Origin: Daedaleopsis sinensis
Lineage: Eukaryota > Basidiomycota > Agaricomycetes > Polyporales > Polyporaceae
Assembly: GCA_033807695.1 (NCBI GenBank)
Contig: CM066306.1
Location: 1,178,001-1,242,000, forward strand
DNA length: 64,000 nt
Reading direction: 5' to 3'
Shown here: positions 11,020 to 19,255 of the stretch, piece after piece
Layout: every line of letters starts with the position of its first letter
Numbering within the stretch: position 1 is the stretch's first letter
The notes under the pieces: generated by a model
What the model saw: the letters and a program-made list of their open reading frames with translations, nothing else
The model's database searches: none
What the model was told of the DNA's origin: nothing
Program-made: the position numbers and the translations under genes

Positions 11020-12778
11020 GTAACCATGCTACCGACATTCATGCCCGTTGCGACTCAAGAAGGGGCTGACAGCTCAGCAAGTAGAGGCGTCGGGCCGCGG
11101 CGTGAACCTGATCCTTAACAATACACACACTGTATTACCCGAGCCTTCAAGAGACCGGGCATAGAAGTATCAGAAGAAGTCTGCGAAGCCCACAAGCTTC
11201 AAGGATGGAACCACAACCTTCTCACTGGAAGTAAGAATGACAGTGTGAGCCAACGGCTTTGAAGAGCACCGGTTCACACTCCAACCAATGATCTTCCAGG
11301 ATAGTGGCGACCGTCGAATCAGCCCGTCTCATTGAACAAATTCACGAAGACCACGGAAGCGGGAGCGCTGTTCGCCAGTTCATTTGACGGCTCTCCTAAT
11401 TACCATGCTAACGGTGAGCTAAATTCTGGCAGTACTGGTCGTTCAAACGCTGGCTAGCGCTGATCGTCAGTAGGCCAAAGAGAGTGTCTCAATACAACAT
11501 GCCATCGGTGTGGACATTATCATGCAACTAGACAACGTCGGTATGAGATTTTCTGCCCGCGATGAAGTGTCTCAAATCATTCCTCCTTGCAGTCTCCAGT
11601 CTCTCTGTCGGGCCCCGTGTTGAGGCCGGGAGTCAATGTGGAGAACGGTCCGATGGTTAGACCGGTGCATATAGTTTCACGAAAATCCCGACAAGAACGA
11701 CGCACAGAATCTATTTGCCATCGATCAGGGAGTACGATCCAGATCTTCGAGACAACTGCCTTGACGAGATGATTGCTCGGAAGGACAAGGTGGTCGGATA
11801 CGCCATCGGCGGACTTAGTGGAGAGGAAGAGAAAGGTGGGTGTTACCATTGATCTATATGGCATGACACCTGAATGATAGAATTCCGTGCGATGTACTCC
11901 AGAAGGTGCTGGTCCCAGGCAGTCGCCATGTGCAAGTCGCTAAGCGAAACTTGGCAGTATCAAGCAATGCGCTGACAAACTTCCGTAAGACCGTGAGCTG
12001 CGATTTGCTTTACGCCTTCTGAACTCATTCTGAAGCGATCTGCAGGGCCGATACTCCATATATGTGATTCCAGTCGACGTGGTGATCTTTACAAATGTCT
12101 CACTGGCACCCGCACGCAGACCTACTGGTCTGTGTGGACCTTGGCGTCGACATGGTTCGCACATAACAGTCGCGCACATTCATACACGCCAAAGCAATTC
12201 ACAGGCCTACTGTGTCTTCCCTCCTCGGACATCTCGGCTCAGTGTCGCATTGACATTCACTAGACCCCTCAATCTTCGTGCGCCTCATTTAAAACGCTAT
12301 CTTTGAACTGACGCTCGGTGATAAACTCCTACAGGTTTGAAGAAGCACTGGAGCCACAGACATGCAACCAATCGAAGAGGGGTGCCCCTGCTCGACCTGT
12401 GCTAGTGGGACAATTTGCGCTTTCCTCAACCACACGGTGACAATTGGAACCGCAGCCGTTCATGGCGACTTCTTTCATAGAAGCTCAGTGTCTCGTCTAT
12501 AGTGGGGCTCAACAAGGGGTTCGTTCTTCTAGCCGTCACGCAACACTACCTCGTCTTCCGGGCACGCGTCATGGGCGGGGCGCGCGAAGCCATCTTCAGT
12601 GACTCCTTCCCTGAATACCTCAAGCACTTCTTTGCGAGCTACTTCGGAGATGTGGGTTATCCCGAGTGGTGCTTGAACGCACTTCGCAGCGTCGGAGTCG
12701 ACCTGCTCGAGGGACCCAATAGAAGCGAAGGTCGTGCCAGGAGGCGGCGCAAAGTGGGAGTACTCTGACGCGGCATGA
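11020..12778 (+). pseudogene. Relic of queuine tRNA-ribosyltransferase catalytic subunit (TGT)
   Basis: No single frame is open, but ordered fragments of the TGT family can be followed across the strand. They are: FMPVATQ near 11038; QQVEASG and LILNNT near 11080-11127; RPG and HKLQGWNHNLLT at 11150-11226; QNLFAI near 11705; a stretch ending GYAIGGLSGEEEK near 11795-11835; DLLVCVDLGVDM at 12119; CVFPPRTSR near 12211; the zinc-site segment IEEGCPCSTC near 12370; then MGGAREAI, YFGDVGYPEW and, in another frame, GAKWEYSDAA before a stop at 12776. Frames change several times where no intron fits, and conserved residues are altered (FAIDQG for the usual FAI.QGG). TGT exchanges guanine for queuine in anticodons. 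This copy cannot make the enzyme. It is convergent with the helicase relic about 100 bp away. Confidence 0.8.
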
Positions 12779-12879
12779 ATGCATGACAGCGTAGCACACT
12801 GGCTCAGACAGAGATACAGCGTATACAGCAACAGACCCGTTTTGGACTTTTATCTTGCTTGTTGAAGTGTCGAACACAG

Positions 12880-13885
12880 CATGTCAAGCAGTGCGGGCCA
12901 CGGTGTGAGTGCTAGCGTCGAGGGGTAACGGTCGTCTAACTGGCACGTCCTCCTCATCTGCCATCTCTGGACCGTCACCGCGCTCAGCGGAATTGGCGTT
13001 GTCGCTTGCCGCCGCCGCAGCGGCAGAGGTAGAAGCTAACGAGGCGCGTTGCGCCGCCTTCCTTCGCTGCTTCTCCGCTGCTTCATAAGAGCCGCCGTTT
13101 CAGTGTTGCGCCTCGCGCCAATCTCCAGGATTGTCCCAGCTAGCCAGAATGCGTCGACGACCCGCAAAAGGACGCGACGCTCCGCCTTTGCCTCCAATCT
13201 GGCAACAGCGTCCGGGCTTTTGCGGAGGAGCACACGATGAATACCAGCCTCTGTAACTTAGTCCTATCGGCCGTCCTTGAGCACATGCTTGGTCTTGTAG
13301 TAGCTGGAAGGGCTCGCTTTGCCCTTGCTCCACTCAGACATGCTGTGGCCCTTGCGCAGGACGTTACGGAGTAGGCTGAGGTTGTGATTGTCGTTGTACC
13401 TACAGTCTCGGCATACGTTTGATCACCACAACCGTCGACCTAATTGTTCAACGGGCGGCCGAGGAAGAGCTGCGAATCGAGGAGGTACGGGAGCTCCAAC
13501 CCTGTCGTCCGGCACAGGCGGTTCGCCCGACGCGATGAAAGAATTATCCACGCACCCTGAGGGAAGCCGTAATTAACTACAACCCCAAAAGAGGGATGTC
13601 AATACCGCGGGCGGCGACGGCCAAGACGTTCGTTCAACCGCGGCGAAACGTATCCATTTGCAGGGAGCGTGCCGTTTGATCGAAGCATGCCGTAGATATG
13701 CGAGACGGCGTGATATTGAAGAGATTGTTGAGGTACTCGACGTGATGCTTTGTCGCGGCGAATGTCAAAGTCTGGTGTCGAGCCGCTGCGTGCTCTGAAG
13801 CTTCGCCTTGGCCTTCTTCGCTTTACCCTTCTTGTCTGCGGTCTCGTCGGCTTCGGTCTCGACACTGCCGAGGGGAACACCGATG
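12880..13885 (-). pseudogene. Relic of DBP10/DDX54-type DEAD-box helicase, C-terminal part
   Basis: Read on the minus strand from the LINE junction. The order is: a lysine-rich linker; KHHVEYLNNLF; TACFDQTARSLQMDTFRRG, followed by a stop; TNVLAVAARGIDIPLL (helicase motif V region); ELPYLLDSQLFLGRP-like residues in a shifted frame; then NLSLLRNVLRKGH, a stretch ending KTKHVLKDGR with two stops, and VLLRVVDAFWLAGTILEI, which matches the region before the DBP10 C-terminal domain. At least three in-frame stops and several frame changes exclude function. DBP10 is a nucleolar helicase needed for 60S ribosome assembly and essential in yeast, so an intact copy must exist elsewhere. The N-terminal part of this relic lies at 27969-28510, beyond the LINE. 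Confidence 0.82.
13875..13885. repeat. LINE target-site duplication, left copy
   Basis: Eleven bases, GAACACCGATG, repeated exactly at 27969-27979. Removing the LINE and one copy makes the helicase relic continuous: the residues before the break (LLRDVIGV) run in frame into PLGSVETEADET. Confidence 0.9.
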
Positions 13886-13900
13886 TTTGTTTGTTTGTTT
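13886..13900 (-). repeat. LINE 3' tail, AAAC microsatellite
   Basis: On the plus strand the tail reads as repeats of TTTG directly next to the duplicated target site. On the element strand it is a short (AAAC)n tail rather than poly(A), the form used by several LINE lineages at the start of target-primed reverse transcription. Confidence 0.75.
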
Positions 13901-14490
13901 GTTATCCTAGTTTACCGCCCTCGAGGGCCTAGCCCTATGGTAGGCAGTACGATACAAGGTAGCTACAGGCTCGAACAATAGACTATGGGGGGGTGTCACA
14001 GAACAGTAGCAGGGGGGTGAGAGGGTAGAGTCGAGGCACATCGACCAAGGCCATTAGATGTAGGAGAGCGGCTCAGGACGCCTAGTATAGTAGTAGAGAC
14101 GAAAAGGCAGCAGGGAGAGAGAGATACTAAAGAAGGAGCAGCATGTATCAGTAGAAACGGCTCCCCGTCACGCGCTGCCCCCACAGCCCCTGGCCTTCGA
14201 CCAGGCAGGGCAATGGGTTCTAAACCTGCTGTAGGGTTTCTATCCCTTCTACAGTCAGGGATCCGAGTCGCAGTTCGCCGCTTCTCGTCAAAACTCCGCC
14301 ATTCCCAGAGAAGGGGGGCAGCGCGCGCCGCAGCCGTGTAAGAAGCAGAACGAAAGAGAGAAGAAAGAAAGGGGCCATCTCCGAGTCCTGGATCTGGTGT
14401 TGTCGAGTGCGTTTCCGTGGGGCTGAGGCGTCGAGGCGTCTGTAGGCAGAAAGTCAGCGGTGTGTCGCTCGCGGAATGTCAGGCAGAATC
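13901..14490 (-). other. LINE 3' untranslated region
   Basis: No coding potential. It holds a strong short inverted repeat (about 14231-14263, CTGTAGGG paired with CCCTTCTACAG) that could be part of the RNA structure recognised by the LINE reverse transcriptase. That role is inferred. Confidence 0.55.
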
Positions 14491-16207
14491 TTATGTCTCG
14501 TCGTCGCGCAGGGCTGGAAGAAGGCCGAACGTTCGTCGGAAACGTTCTGTTGCATTGACATAGGCGAACAGAGGGCGGAGGCCATCGTCCGTGTTGAGGA
14601 GCACTTTGAGAGTGCGACCAGAAAAGCCGAGCGGAGCATAGTGGATGGCGCGATGGAAGGCGTAGGACGGGCATTGAAGGAGGTAGTGGGCGACCGTCTC
14701 CGGAGCCTCGCCGCACGTGGGGCACGTCGACGTGATGGACTTGCCGATGCGTTCGAGATACGAGAAGAGCGGGATGTGTCCTATCCTGAGCTGCAAGAGG
14801 AGGTTAGCGTGTCGACGGGGGAGCGCGGCAGCGCGCTCCAAATACTTCTTCGAGGGCAGTTTCCCGTCCAGCCTTGACATTCGGGTGCCGCGTTTGGACG
14901 TACGCCAGCGCTCCTGTGCGATACGCTCCAGCTCCTGCTGGTAGTTCTGCCGCGCTCTTGACACGCTAAGCGGCAGGGCCTTGCGTAGCTCGCGCGGAAG
15001 GCTGCTTGAAGGGCTCGATCGCCCGCCCGCCGCCTCTTTCGCCGCCTCGTCGGCGGCCTCGTTCCCGTCGATATCTTCGTGCCCGGGCACCCATCTGAGC
15101 GTGAGTTTGAGGCTCGGATTGGCAGCTTTGAGCTTCCGGACATAGCTGTGAAAGATATCAGTGAGATAGCGGCCCGGCGCCGCTGAGCGTAGCGTCGAAG
15201 CCTGGATCGCTGCGGTGTTGTCGAGTGCGATGGACGCGCGCCGGATGGGTCCTCTCGGGCGTTCTGCAAGAAGAAGAGTGAGGGCGAGGACGGTAGCGAC
15301 GATCTCCGCCTCGTAGACAGTGTGTCGCTTGGACGGCCCGAGGTGGTACCGGAGGATCTTGGGGCGTCTGCGTCCCGGCGCATAGAGTACCGCCGCCGCG
15401 CCGACACCGCCGTCGATGTCCGAGCCGTCGGTGTAAACGCGGTACGCGCCTCTCCGCGCCCAGCGCTGGTCGTCCGCGATCGCCGTGTCGCGGTCCTTGA
15501 TGACACGCGTTCTGTGCCCAGGCGTCCAACGCGGATGAAGGCGGGAGGGGGAGATCCGTTCGGTGTGCTTGTGGTCTAGGAATGGGCGATACGCGTCCAT
15601 CAGCTCGTGAAGCGAGGAGCGGTGTCGGCGGACGAGCTTGCGAGCCGCCTTCTGGACGTGCGCAGCGAGGGGGTGGGTGCGCGGGAGTGCGCACAGGCGC
15701 ACCGCGGCGCGGTGCGCCAACCTGTCAACTAGGAGATCGAAAGGCAGCAGGTTGCTGTGCACCTCCAGAGAGTCAGTAGCAGATGAGCGGAGGGCACCGG
15801 TCATGACGAGGAGCGCCTGACGCTGCACTCTCGCGAGCCGGCGGATGTTACCCACGGAGCCGTGCCTGCGCTTCTGCCCCTGGAGCCTGCGGACGGGGAC
15901 GAGGAACGTGTCCGAGGCGTACAGCATGCTGGGGACGACGACGGCCATGTACAGCCGCCGCACGATCCCCAGCGTAAGGCCATACCTGGTCTTCGCCAGC
16001 CGGCGGAGCAGGGCGACCCATCTTGAGCCCTTCGAGTGCGCGAGCGCCGTGTGCTCGCGGAACTTGAGATTTTGGTCCACAAGTACACCTAGAAAGCGAT
16101 GGTGAGTAAGTGCGGGCACAATCGTGCCGTCCGAGAGGCGGAGGTCGGGGCCTGTATCCTTGATGAGGGCTTTGCAGTTCACTAGACCGAACTTGTCGAG
16201 TGAGTAT
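14491..16207 (-). CDS. LINE ORF2, 3' segment: end of reverse transcriptase, RNase H, zinc motif
   Basis: Continuation of ORF2 after the Gypsy insertion, ending at 14491. It starts with the end of the reverse transcriptase (SLDKFGLVNCK and following). The RNase H domain shows YTDGSDIDGGVGAAAVLY, YEAEIVATVLAL, LDNTAAIQAS and WVPGHEDIDGNEAADEAA, with the D-E-D-D active-site set in place. A C-terminal zinc motif, CPTCGEAPETVAHYLLQC, is of the type found at the end of LINE ORF2 proteins. Together with 23925-26141 and counting one target-site copy, ORF2 is 3,930 nt (a multiple of three) with no internal stop. The cellular RNA intermediate would be copied by this protein at nicked target DNA. Confidence 0.88.
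16204..16207. repeat. Gypsy target-site duplication, left copy (GTAT)
   Basis: GTAT lies immediately outside the left LTR and again at 23925-23928 outside the right LTR. Counting it once restores the LINE ORF2 frame exactly. Confidence 0.85.
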
Positions 16208-16576
16208 TGTAAGCTGGCCGTCGGGCCAGCGGACACTGGAGTCTAACACACGAGAGCACGCAGCGGAATAACGAGCAAAGGCTGCGTAGCGCGAGAGGAA
16301 AACTAAGTAGGGATACAAGCGAGTGAGAACCACAATACGTACCTGCGTAGCGCGAGAGGAAACTGAAGCGCAACGCAGGGGAGGAGGGGTTTATGTACGT
16401 AAATAGTCCGAATACTGAGAAAGCGAGCATGAGTCCGTTCGTCCAATCCTGTCCGTCCGCCACAGCGGTCCAATCCCGTCCGTCCGCCCGTCCGTCACCT
16501 GTCTGTCAACTCTCCGTCACCCGTCTGTCCGGTGCGCGTCCGTGGTCCGAGGAGTGAGCCGTGTGATGGCATTACA
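16208..16576 (-). repeat. Gypsy LTR (3' LTR in element orientation)
   Basis: 369 bp, TGTAA...TTACA on the plus strand, identical by eye to 23556-23924. It holds two copies of GCGTAGCGCGAGAGGAAA and a run of degenerate CCGTCCGTC-type repeats. The gag-pol frame ends inside it. Confidence 0.93.
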
Positions 16577-17840
16577 CTCCTCCCCACTCTGAAGAAGAGC
16601 GAGGGGTGTCAAGCTGGAAGTCGGAGGTCGACGTTGTTGAGCTTGAGCCTTGAGGTAGTCGTCGAGTGCGACGAGGTCCTTGACCTCGCGCCCAGGGAGC
16701 CACGAGTCCGAGCCTGCACCGTACCCGAACCAGCGAACCAGGAAGCGATATCCGCGTCCGGCGCGCTTGTGGTCGAGGATCCGTTCGACGAGGAACTCTT
16801 CGCCGTCGGCAGTCATGACTGGGCCTGGCTCGGGGTGGGAGCGTGCGGGGAAAAGGGCGTCGTCGTTAGGGATGTAAGGTTTGAGTAGCGAAGCGTGGAA
16901 CGTGGGGTGAATGTTCATGGAGGCGGGGAGTTCGAGGGTGTAAGAGGAGGTTTCGGGATGAGCGCGAGAGACGACGTAGGGCCCATCGAAGCGGACCATG
17001 AATTTGGCGACACGATGGTCTCCGCGTTGCATGTAGTCGCGACGGCGGTGGAAGGTGGACAAGAGGACGCGGTCCCCGACAGAGTATGGTACTTCAGGCC
17101 CGCGATGGGCGTTGGTTGCGAGGACTTGGTTCGTCTTCGCGAGTAGGAGGTTATCTTGGGCCTCCAGCACGTCGGTCTCGATCTGAGCGATGAGTCGAGC
17201 AGCGCGGGCGCCGTCGTCGTCTGTAGAAGCGAGAAGATCAGCGGTGTGTGTGGACGAAATTGGAGGAAGAACACGGGGAGCGCAACCGAGGCGTAGTTGG
17301 AAGGGGCTGAATCCGGTGGAAGCGTTGATGGTGTTCATCAGTTGAAATCGGACAAGCGGAAGTGCGCGGACCCAACCGGTCTGGTTGCGTGAGACGTGGT
17401 ACCGGAGCATCTGGATCATAGTACGGTTAGTACGTTCACTAGCGCCGTCGGTCTCAGGATGATAGGAAGTGGACATGCGGAGGTCGACTCCGGAGAGCTT
17501 ATGGAGTGCCTTCCAAAATTTGCTGACGAATAGCTTGTCGCGGTCGCTGACGATTTGCAGTGGTAAGCCGTTTTCACAGTACCAGTGTTGGAAGAAGAGA
17601 GCTGCGAAGTCTTCTGTGGAGATGTCAGTTCGTGTCGGAATCAAACGAACGTCACCTCCGAGTCGGTCGGTGATAGTAGCTATGCAATTGTTGCCTCCGT
17701 CGTCCGGGAGTGCACCGACGAAGTCGATGCAGATGGAATCGAAACGGTGGTCTGGGACGGGTAGTGGATGAAGAGGTCCAGTTGGGCGTTTCGTGGACGG
17801 CTTGTTGCGTTGACAAGCGTCGCAGGATGGGATGTACAGT
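16517..17840 (-). CDS. Gypsy pol, 3' segment: integrase core and chromodomain
   Basis: Second half of pol after the nested insertion. The segment from 17840 first completes the integrase zinc-binding region (CDACQRNKP). The catalytic core follows with ICIDFVGALPDDGG, IVSDRDKLFVSKFW and SYHPETDGASERTNRT, which supply the D, D and E residues. The final part, EFLVERILDHKRAGRGYRF followed by LVRWFGYGAGSDSWLPG, is a chromodomain, the histone-binding module that directs chromoviruses to particular chromatin. The frame continues into the LTR and stops at 16517. Parts 22860-19256 and 17840-16517 together make 4,929 nt, a multiple of three, with no other break. Confidence 0.9.
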
Positions 17841-17845
17841 GTCTC
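17841..17845. repeat. Target-site duplication of gag-only element, left copy (GTCTC)
   Basis: GTCTC directly precedes the left LTR and is repeated at 19256-19260 after the right LTR. Five bases is the usual size for Copia elements. Confidence 0.88.
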
Positions 17846-18027
17846 TGTTGAAAGTAACCCGGCGCTTGTAGAGCGCTTAGGGCGGTACTGTACAGCTCGG
17901 CCATGGCCGAAACCTTATTCCGCGTAGTATCTACTGTACATTGTAGATACATCAAAATCTCTAGTCCTGTTGCATCCTTCCGCTTCGCTCGTCGTCGCTC
18001 TGCTCGTGTTCTTGCCTATTTCCAATA
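17846..18027 (+). repeat. Left LTR of gag-only element
   Basis: 182 bp, starting TGTTGAAAG and ending TTTCCAATA; identical by eye to 19074-19255. The 3' end is set one base before the G, because this gives matching GTCTC duplications and places the primer-binding site flush with the LTR. Confidence 0.9.
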
Positions 18028-18042
18028 GGTTATGAGCCCTGC
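18028..18042 (+). promoter_or_regulatory. Primer-binding site complementary to the initiator tRNA-Met anticodon arm
   Basis: GGTTATGAGCCCTGC is the reverse complement of GCAGGGCTCATAACC, the anticodon stem-loop of yeast initiator tRNA-Met as I recall it. This is half-tRNA priming, as in Drosophila copia, rather than pairing with the tRNA 3' end (which would begin TGG). It lies immediately after the left LTR. Confidence 0.8.
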
Positions 18043-18202
18043 TGCTTAAACTGCTCGTTCTCACTTGTCATCGTCGTCAACTCGTTCGTAACCGCTCGCA
18101 AACGGTCGGTAGCCTCCCGAGCAACTTCAGTCCGACACACGTCTTCGACTCCGAGCCCACTGTCCTTACCCCCTCATCTCCCCCGCTGTCTCCCCCATCA
18201 CC

Positions 18203-19039
18203 ATGGACGAAAGACCCAGTCAACACCGCATCACGCAGCTCATCGAGGGCAACTACGAGGTGTGGCGCGTTCAGATGAGTTCTATCCTCGTTGCATTGGA
18301 TCTCTGGGACGTTGTCCGCCCATCCTCCGAGGTCCCAACCGAGGAGATGATCCCCAAGGGTCCGAAGGGAGTGCGGGAGCAGCAGAAGAAGCGGGAGCTG
18401 GCTAGGTCGAAGATCATCCTTGCCATTGATCCCTCCCAGGTGCCTTTCGTGTTGGGCATGGAAAACCCTCGCGAGATGTGGGAAGCGCTCGAGCAGGTGC
18501 ATCGTTCTTCGTCAGTCAATTCTGCCCTCTCTCTCCGTCGCTCCTTCCTTCGCATGGTCAAGAACGAGGACGAGTCCGCCATCGGCTGGATCGGTCGTGT
18601 TCGTGCACGAGCTCTCGAGCTCTCTCACACCCCTTGTCCCGCCACGACCATCGACATCATCCTCGTCATCACCGAAGGCCTTTCCCCCGATTATGCCCCC
18701 GTCCTCACGCAGCTCGAGTCCCTTCCGTTCGACTCGCTCACCATCTCTGCTGTCACCACTCGCATCACTGGCTTCGAAGCTCAACTTCGTCGTGCCCAGG
18801 CCAGTGCTTCGGACTTCTCCAGCGCTCATGCGCTCGTCGCTCGTGGCGAAGTCACCTGCCACCTCTGCGGAGGTGTTGGCCACTACATCCGTGAGTGCCC
18901 GACTCCCAAGTCGTTTGCTAAGCCGAAGAAGACTCGAGGCAGGGAGGAGGAAGGTGGTGATGGGGAGGGGCGTCTCTCATCGCACGTTGCGCGTTTTGGG
19001 ATAGATGATTCGGACACTGAGGTTCTCCGCTTGTACTAA
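18203..19039 (+). CDS. Copia-type Gag of the non-autonomous element
   Basis: Intact 278-residue frame starting at ATG 18203 and ending just before the polypurine tract. The N-terminal two thirds resemble the UBN2/retrotransposon-gag fold of Copia Gag proteins: LIEGNYEVWRVQMSSILVAL, the MWEALEQVH segment, the serine-leucine-rich SALSLRRSFLRM, and TEGLSPDYAP. Near residues 218-231 lies a CCHC zinc knuckle, CHLCGGVGHYIREC (C-x2-C-x4-H-x4-C), which binds RNA. The C-terminus is lysine- and glutamate-rich. Gag forms the particle in which the element RNA is copied. No frameshift or stop is present, consistent with recent mobility and selection on the protein. Confidence 0.88.
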   Translation: MDERPSQHRITQLIEGNYEVWRVQMSSILVALDLWDVVRPSSEVPTEEMIPKGPKGVREQQKKRELARSKIILAIDPSQVPFVLGMENPREMWEALEQVHRSSSVNSALSLRRSFLRMVKNEDESAIGWIGRVRARALELSHTPCPATTIDIILVITEGLSPDYAPVLTQLESLPFDSLTISAVTTRITGFEAQLRRAQASASDFSSAHALVARGEVTCHLCGGVGHYIRECPTPKSFAKPKKTRGREEEGGDGEGRLSSHVARFGIDDSDTEVLRLY

Positions 19040-19073
19040 TGGCTCTTGCTCACAAGCGCAGGCTTAAGGGGCG

Positions 19074-19255
19074 TGTTGAAAGTAACCCGGCGCTTGTAGA
19101 GCGCTTAGGGCGGTACTGTACAGCTCGGCCATGGCCGAAACCTTATTCCGCGTAGTATCTACTGTACATTGTAGATACATCAAAATCTCTAGTCCTGTTG
19201 CATCCTTCCGCTTCGCTCGTCGTCGCTCTGCTCGTGTTCTTGCCTATTTCCAATA
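19074..19255 (+). repeat. Right LTR of gag-only element
   Basis: 182 bp, identical by eye to 17846-18027; followed by the duplicated GTCTC (19256-19260). Confidence 0.9.

Larger units (their letters stand above)
17846..19255 (+). mobile_element. Gag-only, non-autonomous Copia-like LTR retrotransposon (TR-GAG type)
   Basis: A 1,410-bp element on the plus strand, opposite to the Gypsy element it sits in. It has identical 182-bp LTRs (17846-18027 and 19074-19255), a primer-binding site at the first base after the left LTR, one intact gag frame (18203-19039) and a short polypurine tract (AAGGGGCG, 19066-19073). There is no protease, integrase, reverse transcriptase or RNase H. Gag-only LTR elements, called TR-GAG when described in plants, are thought to be moved by enzymes of a related autonomous element. 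The gag sequence and the tRNA-Met half-site point to a Copia partner. Confidence 0.9.

Noticed and set aside
12502..12768. 88-codon plus frame as a small gene
   Set aside because: It is the C-terminal part of the TGT relic; the family's last residues continue in another frame to a stop at 12776.
13036..13233. Short minus frame as an independent small gene
   Set aside because: It is a fragment of the DBP10 relic (VLLRVVDAFWLAGTILEI region).
16182..16463. Open frame identical to the one at 23431-23811
   Set aside because: Both are the same non-coding LTR read in the same direction; the duplication is the LTR pair, not a gene family.
18203..19039. Gag frame taken as part of the Gypsy element
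   Set aside because: It is on the opposite strand, has its own LTRs and target duplication, and its zinc knuckle and fold are Copia-type.
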